64,000 nt of DNA, from positions 178,709,432 through 178,773,431 of the forward strand of contig CM073591.1 of the NCBI GenBank assembly GCA_037074705.1, in the 5' to 3' direction. This DNA comes from Zhengitettix transpicula. Its lineage: Eukaryota; Arthropoda; Insecta; Orthoptera; Tetrigidae. The notes under the pieces were generated by a model. It had not been told where the DNA came from. It was given only the letters and a program-made list of their open reading frames with translations, and did not search any database. The position numbers and the translations under genes were made by a program. Positions 28,201 to 33,900 of this stretch are shown piece after piece; the stretch's first letter is position 1, and the number at the start of each line of letters is the position of its first letter.

Positions 28201-30141
28201 AATTTTCGCTACTTACAATAATTGATCGTCTTACGCGTTGACCTAAAGCTATTCCTTTAACTGATAACACAGATGAATCTGTTGCCATTGCATTTTTTCT
28301 GGCTGGGTGTCTAGATTTGGAGCACAATGCGAATCCGTCATATTTAACGCCGTAGCTAATTTAGTGGGTTGTGGCAGAAAGCGCTCTTCACCTTATCATC
28401 CTGAAGCTAATGGACTTCTCGAACGTTGGCATCCAACATTAAAGGCAGCTCTGATGTGTCACGAGCCGCAAGATTGGTTACATGCACTTCCAGTGGTGTT
28501 GTTGAGTTTACGCGTGGCTCTGAACAAAGATTTGAACTGCTGTCCAGCGGAATTATTGTATGGTACTGCACTGCGTCCACCAGGCGAATATTTTACAGAA
28601 AATCATAAGATAAGATCCGGCTTGCATTGGATTCTCCATATTCTGGACCATTTCCGATAATTCATCGCATTTCGGATCAGAATTTCCTCGTAGATATTAA
28701 AGGAAGACACATCACAGTGCATGTGAACAGGCTGAAGCCGGAATTTTTAGTATCGTCACGCTCCTCGATCTATTTTGTCACCCATGACTAATAGGAGTCA
28801 GCGTAAACGTGTCCGTTTTCTTTTTCGGGGTTGATCTTGTTTCATTTTGTTCATTGTTGTATCTTTCAGCTCGGTTGCTGTTCTGACGTTATTACCGGGC
28901 AGCGAGTGCTGTAGCGGAATTGCATGTTGGCAATAGACTTTATATAACTCGTCACAAAGGTTACACGCTGCAGCGGGAGATAATGATATCGCTGATAAAA
29001 TTATCAAGTTATATGCTAACATTGCACATTTAAATTCCTGAGTTTATGAATTTATATAGTACAGACGATATATATATATAAATGTTACAAGGTCAAATAT
29101 AAATATCCTTTTTAGACAGAAACGAGAGACAGCTAAGTCCACTTACCAGAAATAAATAGTTGGTCCAGTCTGGCTGAGAAGAGACACTATAACAAATTCT
29201 CGACAATATCACAAATTCCCCCACCCCCCTCCCTTTTCGTCAGGGGTCACTCAACTGCCCTCTAAATCTGTTTCATATACAAACGAGTTAATCAATTTTA
29301 CCTTTTCATATTTTCTTACTTATTTCCAGTTCATTTTTTATTTTGGTCAAGGGTTGGCTCGGGTAGTTGACAGTGGATAGGGTGCAGGATATTTAGTTTT
29401 GAAGGTGATCGCTAAAATAATTTCGGTTGATAAAGGCATTGAGGATTATTATTAGACAAGGATTATGTTGTCATCAAGGATGATGTTAGTATTTTAAGTT
29501 AGCTGGATGTTGTTGGTGTTTTTAAGGACGAGGATAAGGAGTCTGGCCCATGGGTCCACATCAAGATGATATTGTTTATGAACCAGGTTATAGATTTCAT
29601 CGGGAAAGTTTTTTTCATAGTCTGGTTGCAGTTGTACAATGAGCAGGTGGAGAAAGATATCTGAGTGCCTATTGTTGTACCATTTATCTAATGGAAGATG
29701 ATGATATTGAAAGAAAAACATTCCTCGTAGGACACATTGGGCAAGGACAATCAGAAAGTTTTGTGAGGAGACTGTAATATTTCTGTGTATCTAGGCTATT
29801 GCTTTGGAATATTTATGTAAGTGTTAAAGATTGAAGACACATGTAATTAAAAACTGACCTCCAACATAATTTTACAGTATTATGTACAAATGTAAAATAT
29901 TGTCTCTAAAATGAACCAGTGTCTGTAATGTTTCACTATGATAAATTAATAAGTAACTTTCTTACTCCATAATGCATTGGAAAATATTTAGTTGGGATGA
30001 AATTTGGCATACATGTTTTAGAGTACTGTTGGTGATGCATCTGAAGAAGAAGAAGAAGAAGGAGGAGGAGCCGAACCTGATATTGATCCTGATGAAGTAG
30101 CATCTGATGGCAGTAATAAGGATGAAAGTGTAGTTTTTTAA
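16..30141 (+). CDS. FANCD2: FANCD2, C-terminal half (12 exons; 5' end outside window)
   Basis: Fanconi anaemia group D2 protein: with FANCI it forms the clamp that is monoubiquitinated and locked on DNA during interstrand-crosslink repair in the nucleus (family knowledge). Exons: 16-120, 1243-1510, 4642-4796, 6855-7092, 7980-8213, 10316-10475, 12059-12262, 14712-14940, 18137-18323, 20673-20822, 20916-21083, 30022-30141. They join in one frame to 738 residues plus TAA. Recognition rests on ordered matches to family segments: LDEIDGLL and NWFRELINAF in exon 2, FRELDFDVL in exon 4, LLFLLEDYVGKLE in exon 5, and NRNLQGEVIPSQ before an acidic tail with six consecutive Glu. The monoubiquitination lysine would lie upstream of the window. 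Introns are stuffed with transposons and the last is 8.9 kb. Exon 4 uses a weak donor (GTTTAT). A missed small exon is possible but not required by phase. Confidence 0.93.
121..1242. other. FANCD2 intron, no recognised feature
   Basis: AT-rich intron. No transposon motif or repeat shared with other parts of the window was found. Confidence 0.6.
1243..1510 (+). CDS. FANCD2: FANCD2 exon (window exon 2)
   Basis: Acceptor TTTTGTAG, donor GTATTA. It encodes the most diagnostic FANCD2 block in the window: LRLLHAVKYL, LDEIDGLLVCGVVLP and NWFRELINAFV. It ends in phase 0. Confidence 0.93.
1740..2280 (+). repeat. Dispersed repeat family C, diverged copy
   Basis: Positions 2020-2160 match 48285-48420 (plus) and the complement of 61030-61195: each has TATTCCTATT or a relative, CAGCTGCCTCCT, then CCCCAC..T and a CAACCTA..TGA block. 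The outer limits of this copy are uncertain. No coding frame is conserved between copies. Confidence 0.5.
2290..3900. other. FANCD2 intron segment, no firm feature
   Basis: AT-rich, with no coding signal. A hAT-like terminus (TAGCGATGGGCA at 2944) has no matching second end. Confidence 0.4.
3905..4290 (-). mobile_element. Penelope-like element, GIY-YIG C-terminal fragment
   Basis: The minus-strand translation reads STVKLFKTQFPLSTHAQSHN, then NNFDQNFSLSFLKG. This parallels the 19.0-19.4 kb copy (STVKLSKIQFPVAAHAQNHN, NNFDQCFTLTILKA) that retains the upstream GIY-YIG core. Only the domain's C-terminal half is present, 5'-truncated relative to the element, in the opposite orientation to FANCD2. 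Confidence 0.65.
4642..4796 (+). CDS. FANCD2: FANCD2 exon (window exon 3)
   Basis: Acceptor TTTTTAG, donor GTAAGTG at 4797. It encodes VLLRLQHVMELQKILASFLP followed by a proline-rich stretch. It ends with two bases (AT) that take the next exon's G to make Met. Confidence 0.92.
4896..5101 (+). repeat. Foldback family A, single arm
   Basis: It begins with a GTAAGGATATGACATTGTCA-type end, then TTGGTATGGAAAGGAAAG, CTTACCTGAAAGTGAAGT, TCGGAGACTCTTAGCCTCC and GCACCGGCC. The same order is found at 8264, 8597, 9230, 19685 (reverse) and 21822. Confidence 0.75.
5400..6240 (-). mobile_element. Jockey-like LINE fragment (RT C-terminal region)
   Basis: On the minus strand, frames read LILNSKLSWKSHIANIISR, then NNKIKQLFPLINRKS, LLYLSLIHLIWPYSYAVYG and SDSLPIPTPTKYKPK-type sequence. 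This matches the post-catalytic region of Jockey-superfamily RTs (LG..LDSKLSW..HI...L.R..P). There are several stops and frameshifts. The 3' end lies at about 5400-5500. The same family recurs at 44700. Confidence 0.7.
6235..6600 (+). mobile_element. Penelope-like element, reverse-transcriptase fragment
   Basis: Frames read CYLQELPKPLPPDTLLATTD, DVVSFYIHIPM, FLIALTQFVLTRNDFSFQD and QISGTAMGTRMAP. This is the Penelope RT block with the TLDVSSLYTNIP-like motif, here mutated, and the hallmark GTAMGTRMAP. It is truncated just after this motif and abuts the oppositely oriented LINE fragment. Confidence 0.8.
6855..7092 (+). CDS. FANCD2: FANCD2 exon (window exon 4)
   Basis: It begins with a very basic Lys-rich run (possible nuclear localisation signal, inferred), then an acidic/serine linker and the family block HLYFRELDFDVLILLG. 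Phase to exon 5 requires a donor at 7093 reading GTTTAT, which is weak. A polypyrimidine tract before the acceptor is not obvious. Confidence 0.82.
7093..7979. other. FANCD2 intron, no recognised feature
   Basis: AT-rich intron with no repeat matched elsewhere. The open frame at 7673-8020 is a by-product of low stop density running into the exon in another frame. Confidence 0.55.
7980..8213 (+). CDS. FANCD2: FANCD2 exon (window exon 5)
   Basis: Acceptor TGTTACAG, donor GTACAG. 78 codons in phase 0 at both ends. It encodes LLFLLEDYVGKLEHLYLQ and SALKVLPHLCVKLELIAEY, matching the FANCD2 helical solenoid. Confidence 0.92.
8264..8580. repeat. Foldback family A, two-armed copy
   Basis: Left arm 8264-8440 and right arm ~8450-8580 are inverted copies: TTGGTATGGAAAGGAAAG against CTTTCCTTTCCATAC, and GTGTTACACCATT against AATTGTGTAACACTCC. 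Arms are visibly diverged. Both carry the embedded splice-donor-like CAG/TAG-GTAAGCC. Confidence 0.75.
8597..8700 (+). repeat. Foldback family A, partial copy with TA tract
   Basis: Starts GTAAGGATATGATATTGTCA and reaches TTGGTATGGAAAGG, where a short TA run (8648-8667) intervenes; GGTATGAAAAGGAAAG then resumes. Confidence 0.6.
9005..9200 (-). repeat. Foldback subfamily A2, reverse arm
   Basis: GCCCGGCCGGCA, a CTTCCTTCCTGA block, GACTGGACCAAC and TTTCAGGTAAGTTGG, ending near GACCTTGTCACAT. It shares its plan with family A and the middle with 15155-15335. Confidence 0.5.
9230..9400 (+). repeat. Foldback family A, diverged arm
   Basis: TTGGTATGGAAAGGAAAGGA, GACTTACCTAAAATTGAAGA, TCAGAGGCTCTCAGCCCCC and CTTCAGGAAAGAGAGTTACA in family order. 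Confidence 0.6.
9401..10000. other. FANCD2 intron segment, weak internal repetition
   Basis: At 9410-9520 a ~45-50 bp motif (ACTCA..T.AAATGAGCA then AGGCAAG) recurs about three times with much divergence. Nothing else is recognised. Confidence 0.35.
10010..10085 (+). repeat. tRNA-like remnant (possible SINE head)
   Basis: A-box-like GGTAGTTCAGATGGTAAGA followed at suitable distance by B-box-like TGTTCAATTCC. No proper cloverleaf can be drawn and no known SINE body follows, so this is a weak call. Confidence 0.35.
10316..10475 (+). CDS. FANCD2: FANCD2 exon (window exon 6)
   Basis: Acceptor TTTTAAG, donor GTACGT. It encodes CFALLIRSMVIYFSWEGL and ends with one base of a split codon, completed to Asp in the next exon. 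Confidence 0.9.
10797..11130. repeat. Foldback family B, two-armed copy
   Basis: Left arm 10797-~10940 and right arm ~10990-11130 are inverted copies: AGAAAGATAGCCAAAAACAG against CTGTATTTGGCTATCTTTCT, and GAGCCTAGAGAG against CTCTCTAGGCTC. The spacer includes an AAAAGCTTTT palindrome. Mutated relatives are at 12497, 13738, 30585, 54640 and 59090. Confidence 0.75.
11290..11585 (-). mobile_element. Penelope-like element, GIY-YIG C-terminal fragment
   Basis: The complement carries GGGCTGAACTCCATCCATGG, AACATGTCCTACAGTTCAG and related blocks that align with 19250-19440 and 3905-4290. The frame is broken. Confidence 0.55.
11640..11960 (-). mobile_element. Penelope-like element, second adjacent EN fragment
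   Basis: Another copy of the same C-terminal GIY-YIG region in the same orientation (GTTGAGTCCAGTACTTTGCC, TGGTCAAAATTGTTG, GTGTGACTCTGG on the plus strand). The pair is either a local duplication or two independent insertions. Confidence 0.5.
12059..12262 (+). CDS. FANCD2: FANCD2 exon (window exon 7)
   Basis: Acceptor TTTTTTTAG, donor GTAAGTG. It encodes GLKIFASRLTAEN, then SIKYLRSYVKR and a serine/leucine-rich helix. Phase 1 exit. Confidence 0.9.
12497..12690. repeat. Foldback family B copy, right arm truncated
   Basis: The left arm (ACATCTGATTGAAATTAATG, GAAAGATAGCCAA, AATACCACATAATGTTTCTG) meets GAGCCTAGAGAAAC and its inverse GTTTCTCTAGGCTC. The right arm stops soon after CACCTGAC. Confidence 0.7.
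13240..13500. repeat. Degenerate ~125-bp direct repeat
   Basis: CTGAGATGCCATAACTAAGC at 13242 and TTGAGATGCCAGAACTAAAC at 13375 each lead to ACTA..ACC...TT/GG..C..CACC and then a CACCCC block. The source element is not recognised. Confidence 0.4.
13738..13862 (+). repeat. Foldback family B, right arm only
   Basis: GAGTGCAGTTGTGTCACTCT, AGGCTCTTCT, CAGAAATATTGTGTGGTATT and TTGCTATATTTTTTATTATT in family order; the left arm is absent. Confidence 0.65.
13863..14711. other. FANCD2 intron segment with a 13-G run
   Basis: AT-rich. A homopolymer of 13 G lies at 14194-14206. No transposon motif was found. Confidence 0.5.
14712..14940 (+). CDS. FANCD2: FANCD2 exon (window exon 8)
   Basis: Acceptor GATCACAG, donor GTTTGTG. 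It encodes VSEVFLSQRWF, an HSYLANSVNKLNTLVVLVEW helix and FPTIKR. It enters in phase 1 and leaves in phase 2. Confidence 0.91.
15155..15335. repeat. Foldback subfamily A2, two short arms
   Basis: AATCGACTTACCTGTAATCA near 15182 is inverted as GTCGATTACCAG at about 15320; CAGTCGGGCTGA is inverted as CAGCCTGACTGG. Related to 9005-9200 and 29115-29185. Confidence 0.55.
15475..15740. repeat. Degenerate tandem repeat, ~61-68 bp unit
   Basis: Units begin near 15493, 15554, 15622 and 15683. Compare CCCAAGATATTTTTCCTGTG with CCCAATATGTTTCTACTGTG, each followed by GACAC(C/T)(A/G)GTCAAT. Units 3 and 4 are more decayed. Confidence 0.5.
16445..16745 (-). mobile_element. tRNA-derived SINE (copy 1)
   Basis: The minus strand opens with a tRNA-like head: A box GTAGCTCAATGGTAGAGCA, an anticodon-like hairpin TTTGT-GTATGAA-GCAAA and B box GGGTTTGACTCCC. 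It continues into a body (AATATTTTCAGTCTTTCCTT, ACATATGCTT, TTTCTATCTTTCTCACTATC, TGTGACTTCATCA) shared with 21500-21790. The acceptor stem is only partly paired, so a functional tRNA is unlikely. Confidence 0.7.
16843..17275 (+). repeat. Dispersed repeat family E, copy 1
   Basis: Matches the complement of 57188-57625 over about 430 bp: TTACCTCACGTTGAAGCG, GAGATCTGTCCTCTCAGGG, CCTCTACTGGGTTT, AACTTTGATTGACAATTAAA and TCTGGTACCAGA. No protein is encoded; an LTR or LINE 3' end are both possible. Confidence 0.65.
17276..18136. other. FANCD2 intron segment, no recognised feature
   Basis: No coding or repeat signal that I could match. Moderately AT-rich. Confidence 0.5.
18137..18323 (+). CDS. FANCD2: FANCD2 exon (window exon 9)
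   Basis: Acceptor TTTCCCCAG, donor GTAACTG. It encodes LLFEEMFSTLLEGTRESL, then TVVRILWGFESIVKIHEQ. Phase 0 exit. Confidence 0.92.
18324..19010. other. FANCD2 intron segment, no recognised feature
   Basis: Mixed composition with a C-rich part at 18668-18760. No known motif. Confidence 0.45.
19015..19440 (+). mobile_element. Penelope-like element, linker and GIY-YIG endonuclease
   Basis: Best-preserved Penelope fragment. It contains the Cys-rich linker (CHVCPILQPTTTFHNHT), then in another frame YQINCRLCPAFYIGQT (the GIY-YIG core), RPLPERIANHRSTVKLSKIQ, AHAQNHNINNFDQCFTL and ELSFQHVLQSR. One stop follows GQT and a frameshift separates the linker from the core. It is the C-terminal part of a canonical RT-linker-GIY-YIG element. 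Confidence 0.8.
19685..19893 (-). repeat. Foldback family A, reverse single arm
   Basis: GGAATGGTGTAACACTCCTT, GGAGGCTGAGAGCCTCC, TTCACTTTCAGGTAAGCCAC, CCTTTCCATACCAATATTTT and GACAACGTCACATTCTC, ending directly at a TA microsatellite. Almost identical to the right arm at 21969-22141. Confidence 0.8.
19894..19956. repeat. (TA)n microsatellite
   Basis: Uninterrupted alternating AT over about 63 bp, directly abutting the end of a foldback family A arm. Confidence 0.95.
20673..20822 (+). CDS. FANCD2: FANCD2 exon (window exon 10)
   Basis: Acceptor CTGTTGCAG, donor GTTTGTA. 50 codons. It encodes ILKLFLQKGMVVIDILL and DLQKYNRFLHSLCFHSK. Only 93 bp separate it from the next exon. Confidence 0.92.
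20916..21083 (+). CDS. FANCD2: FANCD2 exon (window exon 11)
   Basis: Acceptor ATTTACAG, donor CAG|GTAAAT. 56 codons. It encodes AAIKYIPQMKQTLEQLKVHI and NRNLQGEVIPSQ, a strongly conserved end of the folded region just before the acidic tail. Confidence 0.94.
21394..21435. repeat. (TA)n microsatellite
   Basis: Alternating AT over about 42 bp, 60 bp upstream of SINE copy 2. Confidence 0.95.
21500..21786 (+). mobile_element. tRNA-derived SINE (copy 2)
   Basis: tRNA-like head: TTGACCC pairs with GGGTCAA; A box TGGCCAAGATGGTTAAGGC; hairpin TCTGT-GTACTGA-GCAGA; B box GGGTTCAAGTCCC. The body AATATTTTCAGTCTTCCCTT, GAACATATGCTT, TTTCTATCCTTCCTCACTAT and TGTGACTTTGTCA is shared with 16445-16745, but the head differs. 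Because all stems of the head pair, it might alternatively be read as a tRNA gene, but the shared body makes a SINE more likely. Confidence 0.75.
21787..21821. repeat. (TA)n microsatellite, left flank of palindrome
   Basis: 35 bp of TA directly abutting the left end of the family A palindrome. Confidence 0.95.
21822..22108. repeat. Foldback family A, near-perfect 287-bp palindrome
   Basis: Left arm 21822-21957, 11-nt spacer, right arm 21969-22108. Read base by base the arms differ by one substitution (AACGATAG against AAGGATAG) and a 3-nt indel in the CTTC block. Each arm also holds a small hairpin GGAGGCT-CTC-AGCCTCC. CAG|GTAAGCC occurs outward on both strands (22068-22077 plus; complement near 21852-21861). 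Flanked on both sides by TA tracts. Confidence 0.9.
22142..22208. repeat. (TA)n microsatellite, right flank of palindrome
   Basis: About 67 bp of TA, starting 33 bp after the palindrome, behind the GACAATGTCACATTCTCAC end shared with 19685-19893. Confidence 0.95.
22400..24890 (-). mobile_element. Ty1/copia retrotransposon, decayed pol
   Basis: Reading the minus strand from 24890 downward: GAG-pre-integrase-like segment (KLWHMRHL); integrase (YVLTFIDDFTHFTCAYVL, NFHCDIGREYISSDLK, FTIRYSPQQNRGTEHMKRT); RT (LHALLVDVKNAFF; later MEDCNPVKIPIKI, YHQLIRCLMYAMMTTRTDL); RNase H (ISWTTKRQTCVSLS, TEAEYVAW near 22530). The order is right for copia. Multiple stops and frameshifts; no LTRs located. It lies antisense in the last FANCD2 intron. 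Confidence 0.85.
25131..25335 (-). mobile_element. Gypsy-type RT fragment (antisense)
   Basis: The 63-aa minus-strand frame contains IERTVTPYSLPTVTERRMD and DARRLNREIITSQERP. This is the RT entry block of Gypsy pol (IER..SPY..P.V.V.KKDG..R...DAR.LN). It is a short orphan piece just upstream of the sense-oriented Gypsy element and need not belong to it. Confidence 0.65.
25560..28790 (+). mobile_element. CsRn1-type Ty3/Gypsy retrotransposon, decayed gag-pol
   Basis: In order on the plus strand: gag C-terminus (LRTLFFEHLPDRIRSVLF); an unusual gag zinc knuckle at ~25977-26045 with the C-YH-C-PC spacing known from CsRn1/Kabuki elements, interrupted by a TGA; protease FVDTGADISVLPR (~26140); RT (VLKKDGTLRVCGDYRRLN, TPFGLYEFTVMAFGLRNAAQ, AYIDDILIAS at ~26988); RNase H (LHTDASDYAMDAV); integrase H/C region and core (YHPEANGLLERWHP near 28400). 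Numerous stops and frameshifts split it. It runs in the sense direction within the last FANCD2 intron. LTRs were not identified. Confidence 0.85.
28800..30021. other. End of FANCD2 last intron; unassigned minus-strand frame
   Basis: Holds an A2 foldback remnant (29115-29185: GAGACAGC, CCACTTACCAG, TTGGTCCAGTCTGGCTGA). A 75-aa minus-strand frame at 29494-29721 (HLPLDKWYNNRHSD, DPWARLLILVLKN) has transposon-like composition, but I cannot assign it. The rest shows nothing. Confidence 0.4.
30022..30141 (+). CDS. FANCD2: FANCD2 terminal exon
   Basis: Acceptor TGTTTTAG, stop TAA at 30139-30141. It encodes a 39-residue acidic tail with an uninterrupted Glu run (a GAA trinucleotide tract) followed by Gly and Asp/Glu-rich sequence, as expected for FANCD2 C-termini. 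It sits 8.9 kb past the previous exon, after the copia and Gypsy insertions. Confidence 0.82.
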   Translation, partial: STVGDASEEEEEEGGGAEPDIDPDEVASDGSNKDESVVF

Positions 30142-30198
30142 CAATTGGTATAAATATATTTTTAAAAATTCCTTTACTGTAAAAAATATATTTTGCAC

Positions 30199-30204
30199 AT
30201 TAAA
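30199..30204 (+). promoter_or_regulatory. Possible FANCD2 poly(A) signal (ATTAAA)
   Basis: ATTAAA lies 58 bp past the FANCD2 stop. It is the common variant hexamer, but the region is AT-rich, so chance occurrence is likely. Confidence 0.3.
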
Positions 30205-30515
30205 TTGAGCTAAGTGTCTATGATTTTCCACCAATCTCTTGACTAAAAAAAGGCATTATGACTTCTACATGCCACTTAATTTGTTAATAATTGTAGAGAG
30301 TAAATGTCAGCTATTCATTTTTTTATACCATGAACAGAAGTTATGAGTAAATCTGTGTTGTACATATAAAATTTTACACTTAAATAATTGACACTATCAC
30401 ATTCATTATTATTATGTGCAATGATTGTATTTTGATGAAAATTTAGAAAAAGCTAATATAAAGAAAAAAATTTATGAATGTAAAATCTTTTAATTAAAAA
30501 GTATCCTTGAAACTC

Positions 30516-30521
30516 TTTATT
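30516..30521 (-). promoter_or_regulatory. Possible TANGO2 poly(A) signal (AATAAA on minus)
   Basis: TTTATT on the plus strand, i.e. AATAAA about 330 bp past the TANGO2 stop. Between the two lies the family B repeat, which would therefore be inside the 3' UTR. Confidence 0.35.
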
Positions 30522-30584
30522 TTGTTATACAGAAAATTGACTCAGTTTCTGTAAATTCCCAATTATAGCTCATGAGTAAGACGT

Positions 30585-30760
30585 GTCACTCATGAGTAGT
30601 GCAGTAATGTCTCTCTTGGCTCTTGCATTTTTTCTGCACCTGAAGAAAGGAACAATGCTTTCAGAAACATTGTGTAGCATTTACATTAGCACTTCTTTTG
30701 TTTGTATTTGGATATATTTCTTATTAATTTCCAATCAGATGTAATTTTTTTCATTTTAAT
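30585..30760 (+). repeat. Foldback family B, right arm only
   Basis: GAGTAGTGCAGTAATGTCTC, GCACCTGAAGAAAGGAACAA, TTCAGAAACATTGTGTAGCA and TTCCAATCAGATGTAATTTT. It lies inside the likely 3' UTR of TANGO2. Confidence 0.7.
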
Positions 30761-30850
30761 CTTTTTTATATTGGGAATCATAAAACAAACTAAAATTAAT
30801 GTTTGTGTGAAATTGGGTAAAGTGTATTTGTTACCATAATTTGCTAATTA

Positions 30851-30980
30851 TCATGACTGTAACTGACTCTTGAAGTAGTTATATTCCCACTGCATATTAT
30901 TTGCACTTATTGGTTCAGCTAAAGACCATTCATTGAAATCAATATTTCCTTGATCATCCGCTAGTATAACAGTCTGAGCT
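30851..30980 (-). CDS. TANGO2: TANGO2 exon 5 (terminal)
   Basis: Acceptor AATTTCAG. It encodes AQTVILADDQGNIDFNEWSL and a terminal YFKSQLQS, then TGA at 30851-30853 (complement). Confidence 0.95.
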
Positions 30981-33900
30981 CTGAAATTAAACATACATAA
31001 GTTATAATTCAGTCTATATTTGTATACACTAAATTGATAATATATATTTTAAAAAATACCTTGTTCCATAACTTCTTTCTGGGTATTCTACAAATATGGA
31101 GCTGTATGGTTTGACTGTGCTTGCACTCAATTGAGGGTTAATATTCGACAAAACAGAGTCTGGAAAATGACTTAAGAAAGAAATAAGCTTATGTTAGAAT
31201 CATAACCCATTAATTTAGCTTTTAAATTTAGTAACAATGGTGGTATATGGACGTTTGAAGGAAGGTTGTTTGTGGTTTTTCTGTTATCTAATTTTTGGAA
31301 GAATTGGGATGAAATGAAAAAAGATAATTAAGGAAGAAATGAACAGTTATAAGTTTATGATAGATTAAGTAAAAAAACTTCAAGAATTGATAGAATATTT
31401 CAGGTCAGAGAAATACAAGTTATACAAAAAATGAGTACAAACTCTCCTACATTATGGAAGAATCTCTACTATAAATGAAAGCTTGCTAAAACTTTATATT
31501 AATGTGGCAATAAAAAAGAGTCCAGAGGTCAAATGTGTTGTATTTCAGTATTTACTGTGTTTAATGTATGTGGGAAACTTGAATTTCAAATAAAGTGGTT
31601 TGTTATTTCTATAATGAACGCTGAATGTCGGGAAGGCTAACACTTCTGTGAATATTTGTTTAGAAGTGTATCTTTCCATGCACAGGATGAGAAAGTTATC
31701 AACAAGAAATTTGTGTCCATTATCCTTCTTTATGCTTTGGAAGTATCAGCTGACTGAATGTATTTGTTTATTCATAAACTTTTATTCTTGTATTGCACCC
31801 CTTCCCAATTTTACCTAAAGGCTTAACCTTCTTTAAATCTTAAACAATATTTCCATTCTCATAAATAGACCTTGCCAAGTTGTATTGGGCAATTTTGACT
31901 CTGTATCCTGAAACCTTCAGAAGTTCTATCAACACTTTTTCTATTCCAGTCACCTTTTTATCCTTGATAATGTGAAGAGCCTTTTCAAATTATTGTAATA
32001 GAATTGTATCTCCGATATTTTCTTGATCTATGAGCAATTTGTTGTACATCTTTATCACTGCAGTGCACATATTTATGAGATCATCAACTGCATGTTGCCC
32101 CTCTCAGTAAACCATTCTCGTTTCACTAATTCACTAACTTTATAAATTAATTCAGATTAATTGGCTAAATTTTGTTGGTTATTAAATGAAAATGTGTTTA
32201 ATTTTATTCAAATTCAATTACTAAGTCATTACATTTGTGGTACCTTGAAAACATGTTAATATCAATTACATGCTACAAATTTTTGTCAGATTTCCATATA
32301 TCAAACATGAAGCCCAATACTAATAAGGAAGCTGCAACTATTGTCATTCCTTTTGATGAACGTAAATTAATTTGATCACACTTCTCACTTGTGAGTACAA
32401 ACAAATGAAACCTCAATAAACATTATTTTAATTATATATATTGGAAAATAATTATATTAGGACTATATAAGGAGTGTGATAGCTAATATCATAACATCAT
32501 AAAATAAATTTATTCAATTATATTATGTTATCTTACCTTTTTTTACCTGGTATAGCTAACATATTACTTGCCTAAATTTACACTAGTTTTTCATTTGTAC
32601 ACCTTCCAATATGCAATACAGTTATTTTCTACAATTACCCATAAATCTTACCATTGAGGCTGGGAGGAATATATTCAGTATAAGATGCTGACTCTACATG
32701 GCCTATACACAATTACATGACACTAAAACTAAATTAAATTAAAAAATTGAACATACCTTTCTCTCCATTGTAATAATTTAACAAGTTCTTGAGTTAAAAT
32801 TTCTTTTTTATTGATACTTGAAAAACTTTCTATAATGTTTCTAAATCTACTCAGTCCAAAAATAACTTTCTGAAATGGACTTGTGATTGTACTATTGCTA
32901 ATAGCAAAATATTCATCCGAAATTTTTAACATGTTGCTGCTTTCAACATTGGAATATGCATACATTTCTGTAATATGTGCCCTGAAATAATGATTCAATT
33001 TATAATCAGTTTAAAATAATATTTCTTTATTATCATTATATAATGTAGTATGTAGATACAGATAAGACTATAGTAACAAACCTTAATTGAATGCCAAGAA
33101 AGTTAAATGGCCTATATCTTTTTGCATTGGAAGCAAGACTTTGAATGTAGTCTTTACAACCTATATCTTTTCGCACAAAATCAGCTACAAGGTTTCCTCT
33201 CCCTAGTAGATGGGATGGATGTTCTGTTGTTGACATCACATTTAGTAAAGCTGCTATGTGCCCATTTCTAGTAGATATAGAGAGCCATGAACCACCCTCA
33301 TTTCCTGGTTGTAAATCTCGCCCTAAAGATAATTTACACTAGTTAGAAATTTAAATGTCTAGAGAAAAGACAGCAGAAATAGAAAAAGTGTGAACTAGTG
33401 AAACACAATTTAAATAAAATTATAGAACTAATGTAAAACCTTTTATAATTTTATTAAACAATATGAACTTTGACAAAGTTATGCCTCCTGTTAATTATTG
33501 GCAGATGAGTTTATTGTATTCATAATTATCCACTCAGTTAAACCATAAAATCAATATTTCTTCTCTATTCTAACAAACACATGTATTTAATCAAAGCATA
33601 TAATATAATAGATTTATTTTCAATAAATCATCATGAGAAACAAAGCTTCAAGGATGTGAAAACATACATACATTTTACAATTATACTATAATAACTTAGT
33701 TTACAAAAGAATAATATATAAAAAGATAACAGATTAAGTGCTTATCTGTATCAAGTGATTGAAATTAATTTTTTACAATATAATAATAATTTCACACTAA
33801 AATGATTCAATATTAATATTTGCACCATAGTATTAAGACTCCAATTTTATTTATTCATATATTTGCTTTACAAAAATTCATCTACAGACTAGAGGGAGAG

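Larger units (their letters stand above)
30142..30850. other. Convergent spacer between FANCD2 and TANGO2
   Basis: AT-rich 709-bp spacer that should contain both 3' UTRs. It holds the candidate poly(A) signals listed separately and a single-arm copy of foldback family B at 30585-30760. No other coding sequence is visible. Confidence 0.7.
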
